From: Marsupella aquatica
Lineage: Eukaryota > Marchantiophyta
NCBI GenBank assembly: GCA_973895155.1
Contig: OZ316894.1
Location: 22,010,001 to 22,074,000, forward strand
DNA length: 64,000 nucleotides
Direction of reading: 5' to 3'
A program made the position numbers and the translations under genes. The notes under the pieces were generated by a model. The model was not told the DNA's origin. It did no database searches and saw only the letters and a program-made list of their open reading frames with translations. Within the stretch, counting starts at the first letter, position 1. Every line of letters starts with the position of its first letter. Below, in pieces: positions 36,059 to 46,382 of this stretch.

Positions 36059-36799
36059 ATGGGACGATGGGAATTGTCTTCTGATGATGAAGACAAAGAG
36101 TTCACGATACAACATCTTACCATGCAAGATGGTCAAGGATCCTATTGTGACGATGAAGCTCTTCGTAATAATGTGTTGGATAATCTTACAACCATTGGCA
36201 TTCACTATGAGGCTAAACCCAAGGTTGATGGAACACCGGCGCCAAACACAAGAAGATGGGAAGATGAGGGTATGAAGGATGAATGGAGTATATTAACGCC
36301 CAATGTAAATCCTCCCCATGACGAATGGGCCATGAATGCAAAGGAATTGGAGATGTTGATGCCAAAGAAAGACTTTTGGCCATTAGCACAACAAGTTTTT
36401 CACGATCCGGATCTTTGGGCAACAAGATCATGGGCGCAAGAAAAATTCACCATGTCCAAAGTAACACATGCAGGTGTTAAATCACATTGGCAGCAACGAT
36501 ATCGAGAGTTTGCTCCACACAAAGCCCAAACGAAAATGAGTTCCGTTTACCCTCCTTTTATCCGATGTCTGATTGCTGAATTCATTCTCAAGTGGAAGGT
36601 GGATTACCGTTGGGAAAACAGTGCTGGCAAGCTGACTCATCAGGTGCATCCATCAGTGGTTGCGATTGCAACGAATAGGAATACAACTATTGCAAAGGAC
36701 CCTTCAATGGAGACTTCCAACAAGGGATCCAAAAGAAAGCTAGATGACACTGGGGAGGGATATGCGCATGAGAAGGGGAAAGCGGCTGTACTTCCTTGA
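36059..36799 (+). CDS. Unrecognised ORF, probably the N-terminal half of the RING gene
   Basis: From the ATG at 36059 (an earlier in-frame ATG lies at 36008) this frame encodes about 246 residues, rich in acidic and Trp residues: SSDDEDKEF near the start, then RRWEDEGMKDEW, WPLAQQVFHDPDLW and a basic KGSKRKLDD near the end. No family was recognised. It ends in TGA at 36797-36799, and the same frame reopens at once with ATG at 36806. The two ORFs are therefore best read as one gene broken by a single stop codon, or joined by readthrough. Confidence 0.55.
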   Translation: MGRWELSSDDEDKEFTIQHLTMQDGQGSYCDDEALRNNVLDNLTTIGIHYEAKPKVDGTPAPNTRRWEDEGMKDEWSILTPNVNPPHDEWAMNAKELEMLMPKKDFWPLAQQVFHDPDLWATRSWAQEKFTMSKVTHAGVKSHWQQRYREFAPHKAQTKMSSVYPPFIRCLIAEFILKWKVDYRWENSAGKLTHQVHPSVVAIATNRNTTIAKDPSMETSNKGSKRKLDDTGEGYAHEKGKAAVLP

Positions 36800-36805
36800 G
36801 TCTCC

Positions 36806-38005
36806 ATGCCTGACCGTGCAGCACCACCAACCAATGTGGAGTCAACGCACACCAAAAAACCAATCCTTGTAGGTGTTGGGAGTAGAACTCCACATGCAAA
36901 GAACAACAATGTTACTGATGCTAACAAGGATAAGTTCAACCTGCACAACATATGCAAGAGCTTGGGGGCAGATGTTGCAGAGGTGATTGAGACAAATCTC
37001 CGCACGAAGTATGTAGTGGAGCTATGTGAATGTGGCAGCATCGAAAAGTTCAAGTCACAATTGCAACAAGCTGATATAAAGATGAGATCACTTGAGAAGA
37101 AGCAGAACGAGCCGACGACCAATTCGGAAGTGATGTTGTACAAGTGTCAATTGTTTGACAAGATGGAAGAAATCAATAAGCTGACAAAACAACTTGCTGA
37201 AAAAGAGCGTCAATGCAATGAACTGGCACGACTTGAGGAGAAGGACAAGATCATTAATGATCTTAAAAGTGAACTTGCAACGCAAGCAATCATCATATCA
37301 AATCTTCACGAAGAGGTGCAAGAATTTAACAATGGTGCTTTGGGGATGAGGTCAAACAAAGGGCAAGGTGAATTATTGCCGCCAAATTTTGTTAACATGC
37401 AAATGATAGATCCTACAGGGCACAACAACCTTTTTCCAGATGTGGAGGTTGACGCGGAAGGTATTGATAGGTTTTTTGATAAGTGGAAAAAGGATGAAAC
37501 TATGGTAGCATTTGTTCGTGAAAAGGATGACAAGTGTACTTGGTGCCTATATCCTTGGGGCCCTGAATCTGTTTCCATGTTGGGAACCTGCGGTCATATA
37601 TGGCATCATGCTTGCTTGTCTAAATGGTTGAAGAAAAGCCGAAAATGTTGGTGTCGCACACCATTTCATGAACGCGAGTATGAGCAACGAGGATTGTTGA
37701 AGCAAATGCCATCAATGGAGACTCAACAAAACACTGAAGATATGACTGAAGATACTATACCGGCGATGCAAATAGATGAAACTCCCATTGAACATTTCAC
37801 AATCAATGAATATAATTTGTCAGATGGGGAATTTGACAGGTTGTTATTCAGTGGTCGACTCGATGAGTGGAAACAATATGCGGCAGCCAACCAGCCATCA
37901 ATAGATGAGCAAAATTTGCAACGATCCATTCGGCGCCATCGACGACGTCAACAACAGGCAGAGGTGAAAACAGAAGCTGTTGACAATAACAACAAAAGGA
38001 ACTAA
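36806..38005 (+). CDS. Coiled-coil protein with atypical RING-type zinc finger
   Basis: A 399-residue frame continues in phase from the ORF ending at 36799. Residues of about 85-175 form a Lys/Glu/Gln-rich coiled coil (KMEEINKLTKQLAEKERQC). A RING-like finger begins at Cys244 (CTWC), followed by TCGHIWHHAC, a spacer, and KCWC. The last cysteine pair is CxC, not the usual CxxC, so zinc binding and E3 activity are uncertain. The C-terminal tail is acidic then basic (RRHRRRQQQ). RING proteins usually act as ubiquitin ligases; substrates cannot be inferred. It lies in tandem with the kinase, on the same strand, inside the hAT element. Confidence 0.72.
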   Translation: MPDRAAPPTNVESTHTKKPILVGVGSRTPHAKNNNVTDANKDKFNLHNICKSLGADVAEVIETNLRTKYVVELCECGSIEKFKSQLQQADIKMRSLEKKQNEPTTNSEVMLYKCQLFDKMEEINKLTKQLAEKERQCNELARLEEKDKIINDLKSELATQAIIISNLHEEVQEFNNGALGMRSNKGQGELLPPNFVNMQMIDPTGHNNLFPDVEVDAEGIDRFFDKWKKDETMVAFVREKDDKCTWCLYPWGPESVSMLGTCGHIWHHACLSKWLKKSRKCWCRTPFHEREYEQRGLLKQMPSMETQQNTEDMTEDTIPAMQIDETPIEHFTINEYNLSDGEFDRLLFSGRLDEWKQYAAANQPSIDEQNLQRSIRRHRRRQQQAEVKTEAVDNNNKRN

Positions 38006-38597
38006 AACCAATAGTCTCTACATTTTGATGTTATTTTCATGTAGTTACTATTAGAGACATTTTGTTAAAATAGAAGCGGCATATCCTCTTTGACAATTAT
38101 TTTCAACTTGTAATTGGTAAAGAGATTTTGGAGTGACATTACATTGCATATCTCGATGAGTACATATATTTTTCATTGGGGGCATGGCGTCGCCTTTTGG
38201 AGAATGTGTATTTTTGTAAGAATATTCCATCCTCCAATCAGCCATAGGTTTTGGAAGCATATTGTCGGGCTCACAATCATATTTTTGGACAAGTATGAGG
38301 AAAATAGACGTGATGAGAGACGGTAGCACAGTGGACTCAGGTACTGATCCTTCTCTGAAATCATTTCCAAAAGGAGATCGTGTAGCACAATGAGTTCAAC
38401 AAAGTCAACATCGCAATGGTTTTAGCCGCCCAAGTTGAGAATGATTTTGTAGAAGGATGTATACCTAAGTCCACTCACTTTTCCTGTCTTTCATAATTTT
38501 TTCCGCTATTGCTGCTACGGCCAATGACATTCATGCACATGCAAACCGAGGCCAACGCCTACTCCTTTGCCCACCGCAAAAATGGGCCCTCATTACA

Positions 38598-39785
38598 ACT
38601 TGAAGTTGAACGGAGTTTATTTGAGTACGAGAGAAGTTCTGAAAGCAAATGCACTCTCAGGTCAAATTTTCAGGTCCTTCGAGCAAAAAATTACTGAGTA
38701 TGTCATCGATCCGTTGGTTTCACAACTTCTCTCGTACTCAAATAAACTCTGTTCAACTTCAAGTAGCGTAGCTGCTACGACCAATGACATTCATGCGCAT
38801 GCAAACCGAGGCCAACGCCTCTACATTTGCCTACCCCAAAAATGGGCCCTGATTAGAACTTGAAGTTGAACAGAGTTTTTTTCATTATGAGAAGGTTTAT
38901 TCAAGCAATGGCACTCTCAGGTCAATATTTCAGGTCCTCCTGACTTTGTTATTATTGAATATGTTCGTGCTCCGTTGCTTGAATAAATCTTCTGATAATG
39001 AAATGAACTGACCAATTACTGGAGTACGGCTACTACGGCCTATGACATTAATTCGCACAATTGCATGTTTATATCCTCTCCTTTCCGAATTCCAATTCGA
39101 GCTTGGACATCCTCTCGTCAGCTGGTCTCCACCATTGCAGTTGCTCTTCACGCAAACCAAGATAGCAGTCTCTAGAATCCTCGAACCTATTTTATTTCAA
39201 TGCATCATTCATAGTGTTTGAGGAATCCAGAGGTTCGCGTGAGGAGCAACTGAAAGGGTGGAGACCTGCTGACGAGAGGGTGTCCAAGCTCGAATTGGAA
39301 TTCGGACAGGAGAGGATATAAACGGGTGAACTTTGACTTGAAATTGGTGATTGTATTTTGCGTCTGCATATCAATTTGGTGACCGATCTTGCGGAATCCC
39401 CGTGACCGTGTCTGATCATCATCATGACATTGCTCTCCTTGGCCACCAATGGGCCCTCATTACAACTTCAAGTTGAACGGGGTTTATATGATTATGAGAA
39501 GGTTACTGATTATGTAGGCGATGTGTTCATTTCACAACTTCTCTCATAGTCATATAAACTCTGCCCAACTTCAAGTAGTGCAGCTGCTACGGTCAACGAC
39601 ATTCACCCACCCCAAAAATGGGCCCTCATTACAACTTCAAGTTCAACTAAGTTTATTTTATTACGAGAAGGTTTATTCAAGCAATGACATTCTCAGGTCC
39701 AATAATGAGGTCCTCTCGACCTCATTATTATTGAATATGACGGTGCTCTATTGCTGGACTAAATCTTCGCATAGTGAAATGAACT
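38598..39785. repeat. Cluster of five long hairpins between the RING ORF and the transposase
   Basis: H1: 40-base arms 38598-38637 and 38725-38764, a single G-U. H2: 31-base arms 38880-38910 and 38973-39003, three non-Watson-Crick positions. H3: 92-base arms 39067-39158 and 39232-39323, about eight mismatches. H4: about 39466-39503 with 39537-39575. H5: a looser outer stem about 39651-39785, with a perfect 12-base inner stem AATAATGAGGTC at 39701-39712 and its inverse at 39718-39729. H1-H2 and H4-H5 are duplicated copies around H3. The cluster lies where two convergent genes end. Strand and transcription are unknown. Confidence 0.8.
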
Positions 39786-40093
39786 AACCAATTAATGGAG
39801 GGGGCTAGTATGGACTACGGCTGCTATGGCCAACAACAAGGTACTTTGAAATAGTCAGTGTTGGAGATTTGGAAAACATGTTGCGTTGGTGTGTCTCTAT
39901 GGCATTCTCAAATGCAAATACAAATAAATTATTCAATCATTGTACAATAATAAACACACTGCAAGACAATACAATCATGTTACAAAAAATATAATTGTTT
40001 ATAATTTTGTCTATGTCAGATACGACAATATAAGAGTAGCAACACTTGATATTATCCTAATGAAAAGATGCTTCAAGGCTGTGAAGAGAAATT

Positions 40094-42978
40094 TCATGCA
40101 TTGTTGTTAAGATTTTTGCACAAAAGCGCATTCCACTCGTCTTGTTTGTCGCCCCAACTGAGTGGATCACGATTGTGTGACTGAACATTGTGCGATGTTT
40201 CTTGAAATGATGATATTCCTCGAAACCCACCAAGGCCAATAGGCCTGTTCGACGTATATGGATTCATGACACTTGGCCCTGCATACGCATTCAAGGGTGG
40301 ACCTGCATGGTGTTGCCAGTTTGCATGTGGGTCGTTTGAAGTTTGACCTTCATGATTGTTGTATCCATGAAAAAAGGTTGATGTCCTTCCATTCGTCGGA
40401 TGCCCTGCTGTGCCTGTGCGTTGCTCGTTGAAATATGGTCTGCTTGTGTCAACATCATTCGCAAAGTTCGACCAAGGTGACCTTGGTTGGGAAGGCATCA
40501 CAAAGTTTCTATCCAGTGATGCATCTTCCTCGTCTTGGATTTGCGATTCATCAATTGTAGGATACATCTCCAAATCCATTTCATTCTCCCATTCCTCTGC
40601 AGCAGTGATGTCTGTATCTGGTGGAATACGAGTCAAGAACTCACTATCCTTATCCAGTGAAAATCCGTGTAGCAATTCATCAGCATCATCAATTGTATCA
40701 TAATCTTCGACATCTTCTTCACCAAGAGCCGCACGTGTTGCATCGTACTCTTCATTGCTGCACAACTCCATGGAGATAGGTCTAGGTCCATCATTTGTTC
40801 TTCTTCTTTGGTCATAACGTTCATATATAAACGTATGCGGGTTTCGAACATTTGTGAGCCCTTTCTCTACCCTCATGTTTGTAAATACAAACACCAAATC
40901 TTTTGCTCGATCATTTGTCAATCGATTGCGACTTTTGGAATGTATAAATCCATACGAACTCCAGTTTCGCTCGCAAGCTGATGCGCACACTTTTTGGTGT
41001 AAGATTCTTCGCGCCAGGATTCTCAAATGTTTATAATCTGCACCATACGCATGCCACCACTCTGCTGGACTGACATTACCTATACTTGATTGGGCGGCTC
41101 CCATCGCTATTGATGTGTTGGGATTTTTTTTTGGGCGTCAATGGCTTGACTGTGGATGGCAGAAATAAGTTCTCTGACGTCGCGATCATGGTTGATCCCC
41201 TCCTTCACCTGTTGTTCTGAATATCTAGCAATGTATTCACTGAAACCCCTGTAGAGTTCTGGATCTCCAGCGACATCTATGTCCTCATCAAAAAACATTT
41301 GGGGATTGAGATATGCTGCCGCTAGCATGAAATCAGTGGTAAGAGATTTTTTTCGATCCAAATACACTTTTAGTATCTTCGGTTTCAATACCTCTGTTAC
41401 CAATGGACAATCCTCCATGCTTGCTTTAAAAACATCAATCCCTCTTTTCAAACTCCAATACAACCAACCTGATTGCGGAGAATCACCATCAAATTCTCGC
41501 AACATCTTGACCAACGGAGTAAAGAATTTAACTGTATCCTTCACTTCAACCCAAAATGTATCTTGCTGTATCCACATTTTAAGTTCGTCTGCCTTTCCCC
41601 TCGTCATGTGTCCAGCTGATTTTGGTCGCAATGGAAGTCTATCACGATAAGACTGCCAATTATCATCAATGACCATCTGTTGTAAAGCTCCTCTTAGCTC
41701 CAACGCTCTTTGTGCCATTAGAAAATTGGTCGCAAATCTAGTTGCATTTGGATTCAACAGTTTTTTGTCAGGAGATTTTCTTGCAAATATTGCAGAAAGC
41801 TTTTGCGATGATGAAACTGCTTTTACTATCCACCTCAACCGTTTAAAAATCTTTTGGAATGGATTCTGTCCAACATCATCTACCACTACACGCTTGTGAC
41901 CACACATATCCTCTAGCAGCAAATTAAACACGTGGGCAGCACACCAGCTCCAAGTGACATGAGGATACTTTTTCATGACTACCTCACAACCTGCTACGCG
42001 ATTTGCGGGTGCTCCATCAGTTACAATTTGAATAATATGATCTGCACCAATATCCTCAATGTATTTCAACCACATGTCGCCAAGATATTTCCCATCTTTC
42101 TTGTCAGCTTGCGCAGCATTCCAACTATCCAAGAAGAAGTCACCTTTAGAAGTCAACAACATGACATTCATCAAAGGTTCTCTTCGGACGTTTTCCCATC
42201 CATCTGAAGAAAGAGAATACCCATAAGGTTTTGCCTCCTTTAAAGTTTGCGTCATGTCCTTTGTGAGATCCTCCTTACTGTCTTCCAATAATTTCAATCG
42301 CAAACTTCGCATCGTAGGTAGAGAATAATCATTGACAATCCCTTTTGAAGTCTCTATGACTGCTTCTCGAAAAAAAGGATTATTTGAAACATTGAATGGA
42401 ATACCACTGGTGTAGAAAGCTTTCACCCAAAGCTTATCCAAATTTGTTCTATTTGGAATTTGATAGGCATCCATAATTGGGTTAGGAAGATTTACTGGCC
42501 TATCTCCTTCCCTTACATGTGTATCATCCATGTCAACATAGTTTGACCCTCGTGTGGATGCTTGCGAATATGAACTTCCAACGCTTGGCCTACGACCTCT
42601 CACATCCCGCAAGATATGACTTCCATCTCGTCGTTTGTACTTTAAGGTCGGTGGAACCTTTATCACATTGTACATAATGTTGATGGCATCCAAATTGACG
42701 ACACCATAGAGTTGCATGCAAGGGGGCGCATCCCCTTTTTGGATGTTTCCCATCAAATGCGCCTTTGCTCGTGTTGCATGATGAGTAACGTATGTTAAAC
42801 AATACTTGCATCTTCGATAGATACGATTGACATCATGACATGTTGAAGGCGCATCACATCGTTCAAAATATCTCCACACTGGAGATTGTTTTGAAGGGTG
42901 TTCTTGCACACGAGTTGGACCAGGCCTGGGAGTAGTGGAATGATATCCAGTTTCATGCGAATCCTCTTCATCGGACAT
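40094..42978 (-). pseudogene. hAT transposase (BED finger, DUF659 region, hAT dimerisation), frameshifted
   Basis: Two minus-strand frames, 42978-41107 and 41104-40094, encode one transposase. The first starts MSDEEDSHETG and has a BED-like finger (CKYCLTYVTHHATRAKAH), then a DUF659-type core with SSDGWENV and VTDGAPANR supplying the two catalytic Asp residues, and WCAAHVFNLLLEDM. The second has the C-terminal hAT domain (SPAEWWHAYG, CERNWSSYG with the last catalytic acid) and a disordered tail. The break lies at a run of nine T on the plus strand (41124-41132); the downstream frame is offset by one base there. This separates the third catalytic acid from the first two. The cause could be a real indel or an assembly error. 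It would mobilise this element. Confidence 0.85.
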
Positions 42979-43059
42979 TGTTACGACTCTCAATGGTAAA
43001 AAAATAAAAGGGTTGATTCTTTTGATTTTGTGAATATAACAAATATAGTACAATGGGTT

Positions 43060-43409
43060 ACTTTCCTGAATTATCGCAGACTGGGCCTAAGCTCAAAGCA
43101 TGCGCAGGAAAGTTTCCCAAATTCTTATATTTGTCAACATCCCTACTTCAACCTATGTTATGTAATATCTATAACTTCACAATAGTTTATCTTTGAAGTG
43201 AACATATGTACGAGAAATCGTGATACCCATATGAAATGTCATAGACCGAGCCAAAGCTCTAAGCATATGCACATGGGTATCTCTTTACTCGCAAGTAGTT
43301 CACTTTCAAACAAAACAATGATGCAAAGTTGTTAAGGCGATATAAGGAACTTCTCGTACGAATTATCGCAGACCGAGCCGAGCTCAAAGCATGCGCGTAC
43401 AAGAGTTCC
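43060..43409 (-). repeat. Right cluster of three conserved-loop hairpins (inverted)
   Basis: On the minus strand these repeat the left-hand hairpins: 43409-43346 (stem GGAACT.. GTACG, one bulge), 43281-43222 (stem GATACCCAT/ATGGGTATC, perfect) and 43113-43060 (stem ACTTTCCTG/CAGGAAAGT, perfect). Insides match GCATGCTTTGAGCT and CTCGGTCTGCGATA. The nearest lies about 80 bases upstream of the transposase ATG. Confidence 0.8.
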
Positions 43410-43559
43410 AATGTATCCCTCCGATCTCTCCCTAATGCTAAACCACAAGAGAGAGAAACACAATGAGACTTTGGATTAGTGAAATGAATTAGTTATTCCT
43501 ACTTATACTAAATCATCTACTTCTTATCCTCTCTTAAAACTCTTAATCTTTGATCCTAA

Positions 43560-44165
43560 CCCTAATTGCGCCTCCCTTAACCCTAATCTCGCGCCCCTAA
43601 CCCTAATCCCGCCTCTAACTCTTCCCCGGCCACCAATTCCCGAGCCCCGTCCCCGAACCCCGCACCCCGTTCCCCGAACCCCGTTCCCCGCATCCCCGAA
43701 CCCCCTACCCGAACCCCCTTCCCCGAACCCCCTACCTCGTTCCCCGAACCCCGTTCCCCGAACCCCGTTCCCCAAATCCCCGAATCCCGGCCCCCCTTTC
43801 CCGCCCCCCCTTCCCCGGTTCCCCGAATCCTCTTCCCCGAATGCCCCCCGTCCCCGGTTCCCCGAATCCCGTCCCCCGGGCCACCTTTACCCCGGCCGGC
43901 CCCGGAAGGGTCCGGGCAGGGTTCGGGTGGGGGTCCGGGGAGGGTTCGGGTGGGGGTCCGGGGAGGGTCTGGGAAAGGCCCGAGAGTCCGGGGAGTGTTC
44001 GGGGGAGGGTCCGGCGAGGTTCCGGGAAAGGCCCGGGAGGGTCCGGGGAGGGTCCGGGAAGGGCCCGGGAGTCCGGGTTCGGGTCAGGGGGAGTTCGGGT
44101 TCAGGTCCGGGGTGCTCGGGAGGTGTTCGCGAAAGGTCCGGGGAAGTCGGGGTTCGTTCGGGAGA
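43560..44165. repeat. Right subterminal C-rich then G-rich repeats of the hAT element
   Basis: From about 43560, CCCTAACCCTAATC-type text passes into CCCCGAACCCC units (43620-43860). These are the inverse of the left G-rich end. The strand bias flips at about 43890-43905, and GGGTCCGGGGAGGG units run to about 44160. The opposed blocks form a large imperfect palindrome. Open frames here are compositional. Confidence 0.75.
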
Positions 44166-44272
44166 ATCTTCAGGAATATACGTCAAATTGCGTGTTTTCG
44201 GGCCGTCATTTGACGATTTGACGTGCCCGACAAGGCGTCAAGGTGCCCGTCAGATTAAACCGGGATTCCATC

Positions 44273-46382
44273 ATTCAATAGAAGTACAAATACATTTATC
44301 TGTCACTAATACACTACACAAGATGTTTTATAGACAAGATCTAGCAACAAAGATCTAGTGCAAAGAGTACTTAATCATCACTTATCTTCAGAAAGTTCAC
44401 TGCTTAATCACACATCAAAATGTGATAAGATACGGTGTGCACTCACTAACTTAAAGAAAATTAGTACCTTTATCCTGGTATGGAGCTATGTAGTACACAG
44501 TATGCGCCATATTTTAATGTATAGTATTTTGGGGATATGTCATATCAGGCCCATCGTTTCACATATCCCCGGAATCACATAGAGTACAAGGAATCACTTA
44601 TCCATTTTGGAAACGATGGGCCTGTACGAGGGTGTAAGGTACGAGTTTAGGGTTTAGGAATCACATAGAGTACGAGTACTACAGTATTTGACCTGACATC
44701 AGAATCACGCATTCCCCAAAGAACTCTGTTGCCTCTGAAACTGTCACATGTCAAATGTTGCCTTGAAACTATCACATGTCAATGGAGAAGTGCATGTTCA
44801 AATTGGAGAAGTGGACATTTCAGTTCTTTGAAAATGCACTTCTGTTAGGTCACATGTCAAATCAACTTGGAGAAGTGGACACATTTCACTTCTTTAAAAC
44901 TGCACTTCTATCATAATCTGAAGTTTTGGGGGTAAGTGTGCAATAATTTGGGGTCTCAAACTTCAAAATTTGGTGAACCCTAATTACTAAATTAAGGTTA
45001 GGGGACAATAAAAGCTATGGAATACCAGATTCATGATCTATAACTATTTCCCATATCCCATGAGTCAATGTAGAGGCTAGTGAAACCCTGCCAAAATGGT
45101 TGTTTGTTTTCATGTGAAAACCAGTCTGTAACTATGAAGCTTTGAGACCGACCCACTTGTAGGGCATCTCAATCTTTGTGGGGTGGGGCGGTGGAACTTT
45201 GAGAGGGCTTGTAGCAAGTCCGCCTGCCGTGTGCAAAAAAGCCCCGGCAAAACTGTGTGGTCGGCAACTCGGCGTACCACACATTTGAAGTCTGTAGCAA
45301 GTCAGCCTGCGGTGTGCCAAAAAATCCCAGGGCAAAAATTTGTGGTCAGCAACTTGGCGTACCAAACATTTTAAGTCTGCTTCCCCACTCCAAAGTACCA
45401 AACATTTTAAGTCTGCTTCCCTACTCCAAAGCCTGGGAAAATGCCGACCTCAAAAGTTTGAGACCCCCTAATGTAAACGCTCCAAAGTACCAAACATTGG
45501 AAGTGTGCTTCCCTACTCCAACGTCTGGAAAAATGCCGATCTAAAAATAGTTTGAGACGCCCTAATAATGTAAACGCTAGCACATTCCCGGAACTGCAGA
45601 ATCGAAAGTTCGTGCCCTTAGGCTGTGGACAGTAAGGCCATCATCCTCGCCTGCCACGGCAATCCGCGCACCATAGTGACAGGAAGTCAATAGTCGAGTT
45701 AAATTATCGATTCCCATCCCCGTATCATTCTGAATGGTGAAGCAGACTGGTCATTCTGATTGGTTGGGATCGATACCTATGGACTGGCTAGCTTGTCGAC
45801 CAAAACGCCATTCCCCACCTTCCGGGGACCTTCTGTAGCTAGGAGTGGTAAGAAAGTATCGACAGTCACATCCACTCCAAGACGTGTCACTCATTTGTCA
45901 GGAGTCTGTAACTTTTCAACTACTCAGACGATTTTTTTGCGTCTCATATTATTATATAAAGCGCCAAATAAAGGAATCATGATTGCCGTCGAGCAACATC
46001 AATGTTTACGCCGGGCTGCAGAGTGCTTGAATAGTCTTGTCACACAAGCAATCTGGGTATGTAATGATCGTCGATCTCCACACCGTGAGGAGGCGGAAGG
46101 CTGTATGTGAATCTCGACGCACATAGTATTAAGCCTGGGATTTCTTCGTACGTAATTGATGTTCGGGAACAATCGATGAAGAGGAGACGATTCAAGATGA
46201 CTCGTCAGGGTACTTGAGCTCGAAATATCGAGTGAGCAACTCTAAGTCTTGGTGAATTTTGTTTTTTTGCCTTGAAAGCCTTGGTGAATTCAATTCTCCA
46301 AGCTTAGGGCTTGCACTCAGGAGGAGCTGAAGAGGTGTACTCGGTTTGCCAGCACAGTCGTCGGTGGTGTGTTGCCTGAGGT
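44273..46382. other. Intergenic stretch upstream of the second AAA+ gene
   Basis: No gene is supported. A perfect 15-base inverted pair, CAGGCCCATCGTTTC at 44545-44559 and its inverse at 44610-44624, encloses 50 bases and could be a small foldback. Short direct repeats (CCAAACATTTTAAGTCTGCTT) occur at about 45362, 45400 and, diverged, 45490. The last few hundred bases are presumed promoter and 5' UTR. Confidence 0.5.

Larger units (their letters stand above)
32760..44264. mobile_element. hAT-type DNA transposon, 11,505 bp, carrying kinase and RING ORFs
   Basis: The element starts CCCGGTTTGACC at 32760 and ends with the inverse GATTAAACCGGG at 44264 (10 of 12 TIR positions match). A perfect 8-bp target duplication ATTCCATC flanks it at 32752-32759 and 44265-44272, as expected of hAT elements. 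Inside, in order, are a G-rich end, three hairpin repeats, a kinase ORF (+), a split coiled-coil/RING ORF (+), a hairpin cluster, a hAT transposase (-), three inverted hairpin repeats and a C-rich/G-rich end. The intact target duplication suggests the element moved as one unit, with its cargo. Transposition today is doubtful because the transposase is frameshifted. Confidence 0.85.

Noticed and set aside
43560-43620. Interstitial telomere repeats (CCCTAA-like)
   Set aside because: Irregular CCCTAACCCTAATC text, not a true array of the plant telomere unit; part of the GC-rich transposon end.
43841-44358. Gly/Ser-rich ORFs near the right end of the hAT element
   Set aside because: Same compositional effect of GGGTCCGGG repeats, open in several frames and on both strands.
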